A stretch of DNA of 41,775 nucleotides from a virus, in the IMG/VR virus record IMGVR_UViG_3300025274_000020, positions 1 to 41,775 of that record, one strand, 5' to 3'. The notes under the pieces are model-generated. The model did not search any database. It worked only from the letters and a program-made list of their open reading frames with translations, and was not told the origin of the DNA. This document shows positions 26,501-36,127 of this stretch, piece by piece; the first letter of the stretch is position 1; every line of letters starts with the position of its first letter. Both the position numbers and the translations under genes were made by a program.

Positions 26501-29500
26501 TCGGAGGGAGGGCCCCCGTTACTGTTGAGAGGGAACCTGAGAAGATCGGGAGAGGGTTTGCTCTTGCCCTAGATGTTCTGTCAGCTGCCCAATAATTGGC
26601 AATGCTAAAGTTCTCTCTTGTACGAATCTTGTTGAAACCCGGAGAGTTCTTTCGGCGAGGGAAGATCCTCTCGGAGTAGATGAATCGTATAGACTCAGAA
26701 CTATCAAGCGGAGAGTCAGTATTAGGATCGAAAAGAACCTTGTTTACGCGATTCAACATTGAGTCTGTATCTGAGTCTTTGATCGTCCCCAATTTGTTGT
26801 TAAGTTCAATGTTTGCAAAGTAAGTCAAGTTATTTGTATAACTGTGGGCCATTTTGATAGTTTGGCGGCGGGATCGGGAGACATCGGATCCGGTTAATCT
26901 ACTCTTAAAAATATGAACCAGAGGCTTGCTCTCGTTAGACACGGCCGGCTCAACATATGTAATGAAAGAGTTTCCCCCGAGTCCCTGAATGGTTTTCGTC
27001 TTACCACCTGATGTTGTTTCAATTGTTTCTGGCTGAGTTCTAATTGTCAGAATGTTGTTTCGCCTCTGATATCGCGCGACTGGATGTTGACCTGTGCGAA
27101 CCTGCTTCCAAGATGGGTACTGATACGGACCATTCCTGTGCAACAATAGTGCGTTTAGCATGGAACCGGAAGTCACAGCTGTATCTAAGTCTCTATGCGC
27201 GTCTAGAATGTCGACATTTGCATATGTTGTTGCCGGAGCTGTAGAGATATAGCCCAAATGTCCAGTTGATGCTGTAAGCGGCTCATATATGTGGAAGTTA
27301 ATTCCTGCAAAATCAGTCCATACGGTTCTCTGGGCGCCGGAAGTTGCTTCCAGATCGTCATCCTCTGAACCAAAGAATCTTTGGCCGGCGGAGCTAGTAT
27401 AACTGACAAACTGACTTGCACTGAGGAACAATATGTCCGTAGAGGGGGCAATACCGCCACTCAACTGAGCAAAGCCTAGCAGCTTATTTGAAGCGACCGA
27501 CAGAGCAGATGCTGTAATCCAGCGATATTGCATATCACTTTGTGGAATTACGTGTGTAACATACGCGTTATCGTAGCGAGAGCCTGTGATAAAACTCTGA
27601 TCGTCTGTAGGGCTAGCTAATTTTGGTACTAACCTTCGGTTTCTGTGTACCTTGTGATAGGCCGGCGTTGTGACATACTGTAATGCATTGACACTGCCGA
27701 AGTCGGCATCATGACCAAACTGTCCGGACCTCTGTTTCAGTAGTGTCTGCAGGCCGCGGCGGCGGCCGGTGTGATCGTTAGCTCTTAGCTGATCTCCAGC
27801 TTCGCCACTGCCAGAGCCTCGGATGCCTAGGTTTCTATAGGGGAGCGCGTTGTAAGGAGAGAGTTCTTCGTGCGCAGGGTCGAGGTAACCTCTTGACATT
27901 ACTTCGAATCCGCCGGGGGAGCTAAATCTGTTAACTATAACTGTTTTGTTTGTCGTCCTTGTCGGCAATCGATAGTTTAATTGCTCTTTCGGTGGTGTCT
28001 CCTTTTGTACATCGACCAAACCTAATGGATTTCTGTATCCAACAGAACCGGTCTTATTCTTTGAGCCGCGGCGAAGGAATGGTATCTCGGCCGATGGTGC
28101 AAATTGTACAGACTGGTCCCTAAAGAACGGATCATTATGTGTCCTACCAACGGTATGTACAACCTCGTAGTTATGAGAGTAGTTACCAATAATTGTTGGA
28201 GATCCGGTTGTCTGACGTATGTTTCGAATGTTAATCGGGCGCTTTGCTGCTACTTCTCTATAAAGATGAGCTTTTGGCCTATCGATCAAGTAAGGTGGTG
28301 AGCCTAGAGGGCCGCCGACTCCATCATCTGGATACTGAGGGCCAACAAAGGCTATAGCGCCGGTCTCATCCTCATCTGAGCAACAATCCAAAAGCAGCCT
28401 CCAGCCTTCGGGGCGGTCGGCTTTCGAATCTAAGTTGTTTTTGCCAGATTTTGTTGAACTGACCCTGTTTATATCAATGTGCCTGTGTTGGCGACCACCA
28501 ACATACTTTTCAGTAAACGGACCCTGCATTGGAATCTCATTGCTTTCACCGACAGTATCACTGTGCAAGTTTACCAATTCAATCTGGCCAGCTGGAACAT
28601 TCGCCCCCGTGAGGGCACGAACTACATGTTTGTTATAGCCAGCTTCTGGAGCAGTGCCGCGAGAGGAACTGACTAAGTTATATAATGCTACCATATCCCC
28701 CTTGAGGGTGTAGTGTGCGCCGTCTTCTTGGTTTCTAGAAAGCGTCATTCGACTGGACATATATCGCTTCTGATTTGGATCCAAGTGATCAATTTGAGGC
28801 AAGGCGTCTAGATCGGATTGGAACGTGATTGCGATGTTCAACGGAACGTTTGTGCCGGAGAGTATTGGCCCAAATGGATATACTGAGTTATAAATTATGT
28901 CTCGTCGTTTATTCTGATGGTAGTTGATACCGCCATGAATTGTTCTTCTCTGTACTTGGCTGAATCTATACGGTGTTGTCTTCCTTCTATCAATAACACT
29001 CTTAACCACACGAAGGATTTGGTTCTTTGCAGAATTGACCGCAATACCGGCAGACGAAGATATGACATCGTGCCTTTCAGCGCGGGTTTTCCACCAATTG
29101 GCATTATCAGCCTCATCTCCAGACACCGGGTGGTGAGTTTTGGCCCAGCCTGGAGACAGCGGAAGTACATTTTCGGCGGATCCGATGATTTCGTTTGTTT
29201 TCATCTCCAGCGTCGGGAACTTGTGCTGATACTTGCTTCGCTCCAAGATGTGACTTTCAACGACTGTTCTTATCTCATCAGAGAAGTCGGCAGAAGCTGG
29301 TATCATCTGCTCCAGCATCTTAGACAATGCGTCGTCAAACCACTTGTAAAATTCAACGTATTTGTCTAAATCTGGTGTGTTTTGCACCCTTTCGAAGAAA
29401 AGTGATCGAAGCTTGTTAAGTTGCTTATATTCATGACGATATTTGTTAACCGGTTCACCAATTAAGTTGTTAAAATCGACTATACTAGCAAATATATTGA

Positions 29501-32500
29501 GCATTTCTTCAGAAATTGTCTGATACATGCTCTTTTCGAAAGCAAAGAAGTGATTTATTGGTCGCGCGTCTCTAGTGAACTGTATGTCATCTTGCGTCGA
29601 CAAAACAGAGATCATATCTTCAGACTGCATGTTTTCTGGCATGTTCTGACGAGCTGATGTGATATACTCTTTGTCAATCACCTTTATTGAAGAGGTTGCA
29701 AACCCATAGCCCCGGGCTGTATATTGGGCCTTTGTGATATCGCCTATCCAGCCGTACCTCTTTTTCTTCTCAACCGAACCGGAGGAGAAATCTACAACGT
29801 TGAATTCGCCGGCAGCGTTGGAGCCAGTGACTTGATTGAAGTCCCAGTTAAGTGCCAGCGTCTCAATCTGCGGCACTTCGAAGTTGCGGCCGCGGCCGAC
29901 TAGTTCTCTAGAATCATTATATATTGATTTTCCTTCAAAAAGGTAGGCATTTCTGTATGGATTCTTGGCACCATGGTTGTTCACATCGCGAGCATGAGCC
30001 CTCAGTGTTTCATCATCTAAGTAATCTAGCCAGAAACGGCACGAAGAAATTTTGGCGTCAGTCCTTTGCAACACTGCGCCAGTAAAGTTTGTTCTATGGG
30101 CGCCCATATATATACGGCGGGCGCCGTATATGAACTGATCTGCAGATGTCCCGGGACTAAGCTGCTGCAGATCAATGTTCCCAGTAACAGTAAATTCGTT
30201 CTGAATGGATCCTGCATCAGTCTGATTGCCATAAAGTTCAACTGTGTAATACCTACTGTAATTTATATCTGCACCGGAGTTGGAACCGGTCGTACCATGG
30301 ATAGAGTCGACATGTGGAAATTTGGCCGGCTTAACTCTTACTGCTAAGTTCCATTTAGTGTTGTCATATGCTCCCTCAAACAAGCTACTTGATAGTTCGG
30401 GAAAATACCCGTCGCCGGATCCGGTCAAAACAAAACGTACGTTGTCTGATTCTGCTTCATCTCGTACAGCATGTACTTGGAAGTTTACAACGTCCGGTTC
30501 GGCCCATTGGGTGTTTGATGTATTTGTCGATGAGGTTCTGGCAGTATGTACGCCAAACAGAGAAGCAGTCAGGTCAGTGTATCTCTGTCTTGAATAGAAA
30601 GAGTCGCCCGTGTTTGCTTTCTTTGGAAGGACTACTTCAGTCTGTAGTGTGAATCCATAGCCGCCAGTCAATTGTTTTGCCGCGTCGATATAAGGCAAAC
30701 TATTAGAATTCTTACTAGAAGACATCTGGAACACAGTGCCTTCGAAGTTTCCGTTGTCATTAAAATTGACATACTTCTTAGGTGTCGATACAACTCTATA
30801 GTTGTTTCTAAACTTGTGAGTTACATTATTTCCGTATGTACTGAGCTTGATTATATCATCATCGATGCCAAAGCAGCGAATCAAGTTCCTAAAAGACTTC
30901 TCGGTACCCTTCGATTTATAAATGTAAGATAAATTGTTGTAAATGTTCTTATATATAAGATTTTTGGTGTGCTCTAGGGACTTTTCGTATTTTCTGTCTT
31001 CGCTTCGTGCAGCTAGGTTTTCAATAATCTCCGCATCAATAAATATTTCTGGAGCCAAGAAGCCCATTGAACTCAATAAGGTGCTGTTGAAGTTGTTTGG
31101 TTTCGAAGAACCGCTGATGTATTCAACGTCCTTCAATTTTGGAAGTTCTGATATCTGTAATTGTACAGAGTCAAAGTAACTTGACATTATCTGAGTCAAA
31201 TCTAAGAGGAGGTCTCCAGATTTCTGATCTTCTTCCTGCATCCAACTGGGCAGGGAACTAAAGAGAGATGTAGTGTTTGTATGGTCGAATGAAGAGCCGG
31301 AAAGTCGCATCCTTGAAATTAAAGAATTTACAGATGAGTGATTTCTATAAAGAATCGGATCTAAGAATTCTTGATTTGTAGATGTAGCCTCGTTGATAGC
31401 GGAACCAGTTTCTCTTGCGCCGGCGATGTAACCCGTCCAAGCTCCATTCGTCACCCTACCAGAATAATCTAAAACCGTGGCGTCGGTGCTATTTCCTAGA
31501 ATCCCCTCATTGAATTTGTAATAGACGCCCAACTTTGTATTGGCAGTATCTGTGTTGGTGCCTCCGCCAACTTGCGTGAACCAGTGGCGACCTATCTCTT
31601 TCGATGAGCGCTGAGTCTTCCAGTATCTAAATTCATCCAAGGAGCCTGATAGCTTGCCGGCGCCGTCTAAAGCTGTTGATCCGTGGGCCCCAACAGCGCC
31701 AGATGGGGCTGTTCGCAGGGCGCCGATGCGCGCAATTAAAGAGCCGGTTATCTCTCGTGCACCGTTCGAACCTAGAATTTTTTCTTCATTTAAATCGCCA
31801 TCGACGTATAGTCTGGTCTTTACGCCATTGGATGCAGATAAGAAAGAGAATGCATAGTGGTGCCACGTGTTGTCTGCAACGGAGGAGGTTAGAGTGTCAA
31901 CTGTACCAATCGATTCATTTTGGAACCCGTGTGTTGGTGCGCCGGCGTCGGCGAGGTTGCCTGACTGATAAGTGACGCGGAAAGATCTACCTGAAGTTGT
32001 AGTGGCCTGACTATATGTTGCGCCAGTTAGTTCGATTGTTAGGCGACCATATCCAGAACTTGAAGAATGTTCTCCGTTCCAGAGATCGAAAAGTACTTCC
32101 TTTTTAGTCCTAGAAGTGTTAAATGCTTTCTTCTTTAACCAGAATTCAACTGTAGTGCCCTCAACTGGATCTAATTTTAAATTAGATTCTTGGAAGGAGC
32201 CCGTGTTGTATATATTTGCGCCGGCATTCTGTGGGCCGCCGCCTATGCCGGGACCACCCTTTATTGTGATGTATTCCTGATCTGCACTGTTGAAGATACC
32301 GTAATCAGATACGATACTAGTAGAACTATCGGCGCCGTCGCGATCAAACCTTATGTAACCGTTCGTTCTGGGGTATAGGTTCTCAAAAACATATAGATCA
32401 ATATAAGAAGCGCTGTTCTCCCAGTCTAGCTTCTCGTATAGCGAGCCATCATACGGGTAAGTTTGATAAATGTTCTTTATTGCGTCATCGTAGTACCGTT

Positions 32501-32687
32501 CAGCCGAACCATAAAATACAAAATTTTCTGGTTTTGAGAAATCAACCTGCGGGATGATTCTATCATCTTTTGCGATCTTGGCACTATGAAAACGCTCAGA
32601 TTCGACCTCGCCACCAAGTTGGTCCGAGTTCGTGCCGGCGGTACTCTTATCAATATGTACCTTATCAAAAAGATGCTTAATGCTCAT
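23559..32687 (-). CDS. Giant virion protein with LamG-like domains, 3,042 aa
   Basis: At 9.1 kb this one gene fills over a fifth of the window. A concanavalin-A/LamG-type domain is clear at about residues 175-370: VEFWLKKK, NTWHHYAFSF, TRLYVDG, SGSLDEFRYWKTQ. It is followed by DLTQIMSSYFDSVQLQISEL and IYKNIYNNLSYIYKSKGTEK, a helical segment of a kind I associate with large phage tail proteins. A second LamG-like section occurs around 660-900 (GYGFTLQTEVVLPKK; DAKISSCRFWLDYLDDETL). The remaining 2,000 residues are long, mixed and without recognised enzymes; the C-terminus is basic. LamG domains often bind carbohydrate, so adsorption or a peripheral baseplate role is plausible. ATG at 32687 overlaps the preceding stop (TAATG); no frameshift is seen. 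Confidence 0.88.
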   Translation of the reverse strand: MSIKHLFDKVHIDKSTAGTNSDQLGGEVESERFHSAKIAKDDRIIPQVDFSKPENFVFYGSAERYYDDAIKNIYQTYPYDGSLYEKLDWENSASYIDLYVFENLYPRTNGYIRFDRDGADSSTSIVSDYGIFNSADQEYITIKGGPGIGGGPQNAGANIYNTGSFQESNLKLDPVEGTTVEFWLKKKAFNTSRTKKEVLFDLWNGEHSSSSGYGRLTIELTGATYSQATTTSGRSFRVTYQSGNLADAGAPTHGFQNESIGTVDTLTSSVADNTWHHYAFSFLSASNGVKTRLYVDGDLNEEKILGSNGAREITGSLIARIGALRTAPSGAVGAHGSTALDGAGKLSGSLDEFRYWKTQRSSKEIGRHWFTQVGGGTNTDTANTKLGVYYKFNEGILGNSTDATVLDYSGRVTNGAWTGYIAGARETGSAINEATSTNQEFLDPILYRNHSSVNSLISRMRLSGSSFDHTNTTSLFSSLPSWMQEEDQKSGDLLLDLTQIMSSYFDSVQLQISELPKLKDVEYISGSSKPNNFNSTLLSSMGFLAPEIFIDAEIIENLAARSEDRKYEKSLEHTKNLIYKNIYNNLSYIYKSKGTEKSFRNLIRCFGIDDDIIKLSTYGNNVTHKFRNNYRVVSTPKKYVNFNDNGNFEGTVFQMSSSKNSNSLPYIDAAKQLTGGYGFTLQTEVVLPKKANTGDSFYSRQRYTDLTASLFGVHTARTSSTNTSNTQWAEPDVVNFQVHAVRDEAESDNVRFVLTGSGDGYFPELSSSLFEGAYDNTKWNLAVRVKPAKFPHVDSIHGTTGSNSGADINYSRYYTVELYGNQTDAGSIQNEFTVTGNIDLQQLSPGTSADQFIYGARRIYMGAHRTNFTGAVLQRTDAKISSCRFWLDYLDDETLRAHARDVNNHGAKNPYRNAYLFEGKSIYNDSRELVGRGRNFEVPQIETLALNWDFNQVTGSNAAGEFNVVDFSSGSVEKKKRYGWIGDITKAQYTARGYGFATSSIKVIDKEYITSARQNMPENMQSEDMISVLSTQDDIQFTRDARPINHFFAFEKSMYQTISEEMLNIFASIVDFNNLIGEPVNKYRHEYKQLNKLRSLFFERVQNTPDLDKYVEFYKWFDDALSKMLEQMIPASADFSDEIRTVVESHILERSKYQHKFPTLEMKTNEIIGSAENVLPLSPGWAKTHHPVSGDEADNANWWKTRAERHDVISSSAGIAVNSAKNQILRVVKSVIDRRKTTPYRFSQVQRRTIHGGINYHQNKRRDIIYNSVYPFGPILSGTNVPLNIAITFQSDLDALPQIDHLDPNQKRYMSSRMTLSRNQEDGAHYTLKGDMVALYNLVSSSRGTAPEAGYNKHVVRALTGANVPAGQIELVNLHSDTVGESNEIPMQGPFTEKYVGGRQHRHIDINRVSSTKSGKNNLDSKADRPEGWRLLLDCCSDEDETGAIAFVGPQYPDDGVGGPLGSPPYLIDRPKAHLYREVAAKRPINIRNIRQTTGSPTIIGNYSHNYEVVHTVGRTHNDPFFRDQSVQFAPSAEIPFLRRGSKNKTGSVGYRNPLGLVDVQKETPPKEQLNYRLPTRTTNKTVIVNRFSSPGGFEVMSRGYLDPAHEELSPYNALPYRNLGIRGSGSGEAGDQLRANDHTGRRRGLQTLLKQRSGQFGHDADFGSVNALQYVTTPAYHKVHRNRRLVPKLASPTDDQSFITGSRYDNAYVTHVIPQSDMQYRWITASALSVASNKLLGFAQLSGGIAPSTDILFLSASQFVSYTSSAGQRFFGSEDDDLEATSGAQRTVWTDFAGINFHIYEPLTASTGHLGYISTAPATTYANVDILDAHRDLDTAVTSGSMLNALLLHRNGPYQYPSWKQVRTGQHPVARYQRRNNILTIRTQPETIETTSGGKTKTIQGLGGNSFITYVEPAVSNESKPLVHIFKSRLTGSDVSRSRRQTIKMAHSYTNNLTYFANIELNNKLGTIKDSDTDSMLNRVNKVLFDPNTDSPLDSSESIRFIYSERIFPRRKNSPGFNKIRTRENFSIANYWAADRTSRARANPLPIFSGSLSTVTGALPPKVGLLSQSIWPLDAEHDGTSMLSNARTPGKGGPGLLQNNYTTYHTASTYAPLKQYGPLYCRRTPASIWVPYHESSASFFPGATVWEAATQAGKQPFQAYEDFSEHLRLVGKDYSIIPEFRMSEHLDYYINEKRGDFLADRNSVLEITGATIADSSNEDFYSVYAHTDFMKYFETVDEQYHEKTLTDGTEISRDRIALKCSALLKFLPYDGFYPVQRTVELSKLFFKDFVSGSDAKGEGARLLSTQLALKSTARRNSISPAVTLNSSRPYVEPFFAPGIMYNTIKSGIAVDYPVAISTMVTASLRRHTLHGTSNTDQWYVSASVGVGVDKHFHRVPFEAIIKPSSYVNQGTISGSIIFDMEPHPSGNLAEKGAPFPNVVVTREGGGKLYELAAENFFAECLNFFMKEDEEKSLLTTFASKPESDFGTVVSGNLYSMRVNLDRAPIALFGRNSAGAAANSNPGFYSINENTFNMYDRPSAFGPAFCAHRTVTGSAIEEQKTFAYQPVTPSYYDGKSSALIVYRPDTTGRPTLDDIFAKSKIICQRSFAERADGKYVAYSDTDGTVVEYEHSLSQLLAMQITSSVDILKSETIPIPDSDQVSKRWIIQPKFETPILNFDNSVDVNIPSGLNLLESDYSNDSANNRHIRQYSKGMWHQYGKVPTGSAGVWLSLTTDSKISDPTVEAQLAGTYSDSNSLADVVGMPLRRDRIGEVKTSKIISEAVVAVPFLEKRGQKVFFNISRSDIDAALEGFDGVGDTIQNMVDMMQKYVLPPKFDFIKNATIQPFAMYMFEFSAELTQKDLTDIWQNLPPDLSDRFENKEAVIEHDLLANEFYGLEGQDLDGSLKWLVFKAKRQAEKSYFNLRKGITAYNAVEDGKELGDLSNLFKNRKNKPRLVKLGQRNINLSRRPAAKVSRTRLSKVGTLMSGRSKVDLTEERVPKYSYNWPYDYFSLVELIKIDAAVQYATEERDENPMIPIPSEGER

Positions 32688-34318
32688 TAGCTCTCGACTC
32701 TAAACTTAAATATTTCCGGTTGTTCTACCCAGCCACCGATAGAGTCGTTATAGTACGCTAGCTTGATTCCATATGCATAATCTTCCTGTAGAAGATCGAC
32801 ATCTAAATCAAAGTAGTTTCCTGATACATCGAAGGATAAGTGTGTGTGTCTTTGCGAGCCCGTGCCGTATTGAATTACGTTCGTGTTATCTGATAGACGC
32901 ATAATCTTGTATGATCCACTTTCAATGATAGTATTATCGGGCCGGTTGGTAGCTTTCGTGTAAATTGTTGGATTCCAGTTTTGGTCTCGCACATAAAGCC
33001 TGAACCTCGCTGTCTCTGTTTTTGAATACTTCGATTTAAGATTCGGCATCGCAGTGACGTATTGGAAACTTGGAGCATGTGTGTACGTCCCAAAGGACTT
33101 AACATTGATACTACCTGTCCAAAATTCATGCTGAGCCAGAGCGCCATTGTGCCACACATCAAAGACTCTAGTTGGGGGATTTACGCCGGCCGTGATTGCA
33201 AACGAGGCAGAATACACACCGGTCGATACATAGCCGCCAGTGATTACTGTGTTTGCTGCCGTGGGAACGCCACCACCCTGAGGTAAACTGATAGTGTTGA
33301 CTGATGGAGAGTTATTGTTAGCGGAACCTGAATACAGGGTCACGAATATCCGGCCAGTGCCCGCTTCGGGGATATTCTGAAGTTTTCCACGAACGTAGTT
33401 GTAGAGATATATGGTGTTTAAATTGTCCTGCATGGTAGCCATGGAGCTACTATAGTGACAGTCACCCCTTCTGTCTTTAACTGTACTGTCCCAGCGCGCT
33501 TCGATCACGGGCTGTTTAAAGAAGAATTCAGAAGTTCTTGCAAAAAACTTCTTTGTATAATACGATCTTTTGGCGCCGGCTGGATTATGGATAATCGAAC
33601 CCGTTGCTCCTTGGCCCTGAAATAGACTCAGGTTATAGCCCTTTGACGCGGAGTGGTAAGCCTCTTGGCTTGATGTGAGGAAGACCGCAAAGCCGCGGTC
33701 CTCTCGGCGCTGTCCGTCGCCCTCGGGCTTAAGCCAGTACTCGACTATAGAGGTGACATCGACCTCTAGATCCTCGTCGCCCTTTTCCAAAGTAGCATTA
33801 TAGGAGGAGGTTCTGTCAATGTAGAACGTGCCGCCGGCTCGGTCCCAAGCTTGATTGGATGCATAGTTTATCCAATTGGCACCTTCGATTCCATGTGTTT
33901 TATCTTTATATTCGTCAATGTCTACTCCGGTGCCCTCTTCCCAATTTGCACTTGAAGAGATTGCAGCAACCACCAATTTAATGTTTCTTGGTGTTGTATA
34001 TGAGTGTTTAGCGTTGAACATTCGTAAAAAGAATTTCACGTTTCCGGATACAGGGATCTTGCCAGAATTTCTGTCGGCGCCGATAGATTCTGTGGATCCA
34101 CTGACCGGGAAGCCAACTAATACTCTTGATAACTCTGAGGAAATACCAACAGCCTCTTGCTTGCCCGAAGAGGAGACTTGGCCATAAATTGAGAATACTT
34201 CTAATACATCGGCGGCGCCCATGTTTGAGCCAGTGGCCCTATTCCTGGGTAGCAGAGAAAAGTCATACGCATTTGAGATTGTCGTATCTTTATTTGCTTT
34301 ATATCTTTTGATAGCCAT
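32687..34318 (-). CDS. Baseplate-region virion protein, 543 aa
   Basis: The ATG at 34318 overlaps the TAA of the gp6-like gene, and its own TAA overlaps the ATG of the giant gene, so three baseplate genes are translationally coupled. The protein opens MAIKRYKANKDTTISNAYD, typical of beta-sandwich 'DNRLRE-like' domains that begin with a promise of 'xDxTIxxA'; this domain match is tentative. The middle has KRSYYTKKFFARTSEFFFKQ then PVIEARWDS. The C-terminal part (FRLYVRDQNWNPTIYTKA ... AYGIKLAYYNDSIGGWVEQP ... FKFRVES) looks like repeated beta-sandwich domains. It is probably a baseplate wedge or fibre-attachment protein lying between wedge gp6 and the giant LamG protein. Confidence 0.82.
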   Translation of the reverse strand: MAIKRYKANKDTTISNAYDFSLLPRNRATGSNMGAADVLEVFSIYGQVSSSGKQEAVGISSELSRVLVGFPVSGSTESIGADRNSGKIPVSGNVKFFLRMFNAKHSYTTPRNIKLVVAAISSSANWEEGTGVDIDEYKDKTHGIEGANWINYASNQAWDRAGGTFYIDRTSSYNATLEKGDEDLEVDVTSIVEYWLKPEGDGQRREDRGFAVFLTSSQEAYHSASKGYNLSLFQGQGATGSIIHNPAGAKRSYYTKKFFARTSEFFFKQPVIEARWDSTVKDRRGDCHYSSSMATMQDNLNTIYLYNYVRGKLQNIPEAGTGRIFVTLYSGSANNNSPSVNTISLPQGGGVPTAANTVITGGYVSTGVYSASFAITAGVNPPTRVFDVWHNGALAQHEFWTGSINVKSFGTYTHAPSFQYVTAMPNLKSKYSKTETARFRLYVRDQNWNPTIYTKATNRPDNTIIESGSYKIMRLSDNTNVIQYGTGSQRHTHLSFDVSGNYFDLDVDLLQEDYAYGIKLAYYNDSIGGWVEQPEIFKFRVES

Positions 34319-36114
34319 TACGAAACGCTTCCTATGATATCTGTATTTCGATATTTCATTTCAAATATAACGTTCTCATCTGCCATAATCGACCTTCCGT
34401 CGTTTGAAACGGCTGATTGGAAATCATATGTTGAGTTCGAATAAACTCCGCCGCGCTTCTGCATAATAATAACATCCACCACATCTACAACCCCTTTGAC
34501 CTTCTGTAAGGCTTTATAAATGTCTGTAATATAAATGGGCTCCCCGATATCATAGTTGTTTCTAAGGAAGAATTCTCTTAATGCTGCGGTTGCTCTATTC
34601 AAAACGGTAAACTTGTTTTCTTCATAGTCTGCGACTATCATGTATTTGATTCCAAAGTTAACGATCCTAGCATCTAAAATGTCAACTGTGTCATTAATCA
34701 TTTTATACCGATTTAGCCAAGTTTTAAGGTTATTTTTAATTGTTTCGTTGGCTAGGGTTAATTTTTTATCATTATCCTCGGATATGATATACAAATTCAA
34801 GTTTCTTTTAAAAGAGTCGAAGTCTCTAGAAACCGAACATCTCCTGACTGCTCCAAATTTTGCCGGCATTGAATATGTCATAGACTTGTAATCTTCTGCA
34901 GTCACCGCTCTGTTTTGTGAGGCGAAATGGCTGAACATCCTTTGTTTCAACTCGTCTGCTGTTGGGAGTTCAACGTCTCCCACGAAGGCTTCTTCGTTCA
35001 ACACTTCTAATGAAGAACGTACAACATTCCTTTTGGCCGCATCAAGGGCGCCCTGGTTTGTGAATTTGAAGAGGGGTGCGACGGCCTTATTAATTGAACC
35101 GACGCCGGCGTTAACGTCTTCAACAGAATTGCTTCTATAAAGAATTGTAAGAGTGGTATTAGACGGAGATATTCCAAATTTGTCTGTCGATGTGAGCTTG
35201 GTGGGATCAAACCCCTCATCAACTGAATAGTCTCTACCATGTATATTCATGACAATATTGCTCGGATCAACAACACTAGCGTTTGTTAGTTCAGAGTCGC
35301 TGCCGTAGCCAAATTGTAGATAGGCTAGGGATGGAGATTTCTCTAAAACGAACCTTCTTGGTACTGGAACCGCTTTAAGAATTGATGGGGTGGATTTCCT
35401 GAACGAATTGTTATTCCTAACTGCCTTGTACACAACGTTCTGTGACAGATGATCTACTTCAAAATATTCATGCCCCTCTGAATCAACGCAAGATACTATC
35501 TCTGTGACGTTAACGTTCTTAATTCCTATTCTTAAGAATTTTTCGAAATTGCCAACTTCCTCTTCCTGAGAAGAGAGCTGGCCGGATATTGCTAGACCTT
35601 TCGCTTTTATTGCGTAATATGCGGGGGCGCCCGTAGAAGAATTGACGCTTGAAACTACAATCTCGTTGTTTTCATTTCCGAAATAAACATCTTCCATTAA
35701 GGTAAAGATGCCGCCGTTTGCAGAAGCAAAGTTAGTCCCCTTTATTAGAGTTGGCACATAGGACATATCCGGGCCTGTTCCATCTGGGTTGGCGGGAACT
35801 GTAATATAAATCGAGACAATTCCAGAAGAGGAGGGGACGCCGGGATATTTGAAGCCCAATTGGCGGCCATGTTTCACAACGTTGTTATATTCCATGGCGG
35901 TCGTTAGGAAGCTCTCGTTTGCTTGATAGTCCAAATAGAAAGAAAGCATGTCACCAACATAGGCCACACTGTCAAGCATCAAAGAACCAAAGCCGGCTTC
36001 GTTAAAATCTTTAAACGTGTCGGGGTAGTACTTTTTTACATAGTTCATCAAATCCTGTTTAATGGATTCGAAGTCTCTGCTCGTATAATCAATCGATTTA
36101 ATTTTTTTGGCCAT
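34318..36114 (-). CDS. 6: Baseplate wedge protein, T4 gp6 / baseplate J-like
   Basis: A 598-aa wedge component of contractile-tail baseplates (T4 gp6 is 660 aa). The N-terminus, KSIDYTSRDFESIKQDLMNY then FNEAGFGSLMLDSVAYVGDM and LSFYLDYQANESFL, is characteristic of gp6-type proteins. The centre carries the J-like core: LNEEAFVGDVELPTADELKQ, RMFSHFASQNRAVTAEDYKS, then PAKFGAVRRCSV. A C-terminal alpha/beta section follows (DILDARIVNFGIKYMIVADY; IYITDIYKALQKVKGVVDVV). It comes directly after the gp25-like gene, the usual partner in wedge assembly. The ATG at 36114 follows the conserved leader AGGAATATATTAC. It is intact in frame and length. Confidence 0.9.
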   Translation of the reverse strand: MAKKIKSIDYTSRDFESIKQDLMNYVKKYYPDTFKDFNEAGFGSLMLDSVAYVGDMLSFYLDYQANESFLTTAMEYNNVVKHGRQLGFKYPGVPSSSGIVSIYITVPANPDGTGPDMSYVPTLIKGTNFASANGGIFTLMEDVYFGNENNEIVVSSVNSSTGAPAYYAIKAKGLAISGQLSSQEEEVGNFEKFLRIGIKNVNVTEIVSCVDSEGHEYFEVDHLSQNVVYKAVRNNNSFRKSTPSILKAVPVPRRFVLEKSPSLAYLQFGYGSDSELTNASVVDPSNIVMNIHGRDYSVDEGFDPTKLTSTDKFGISPSNTTLTILYRSNSVEDVNAGVGSINKAVAPLFKFTNQGALDAAKRNVVRSSLEVLNEEAFVGDVELPTADELKQRMFSHFASQNRAVTAEDYKSMTYSMPAKFGAVRRCSVSRDFDSFKRNLNLYIISEDNDKKLTLANETIKNNLKTWLNRYKMINDTVDILDARIVNFGIKYMIVADYEENKFTVLNRATAALREFFLRNNYDIGEPIYITDIYKALQKVKGVVDVVDVIIMQKRGGVYSNSTYDFQSAVSNDGRSIMADENVIFEMKYRNTDIIGSVS

Positions 36115-36127
36115 GTAATATATTCCT
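36115..36127 (-). promoter_or_regulatory. Conserved ribosome-binding leader (13-mer) of the gp6-like gene
   Basis: The sense sequence AGGAATATATTAC abuts the ATG at 36114. It is identical to the leader at 15437-15449 and also overlaps the stop codon region of the gp25-like gene. Confidence 0.5.
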
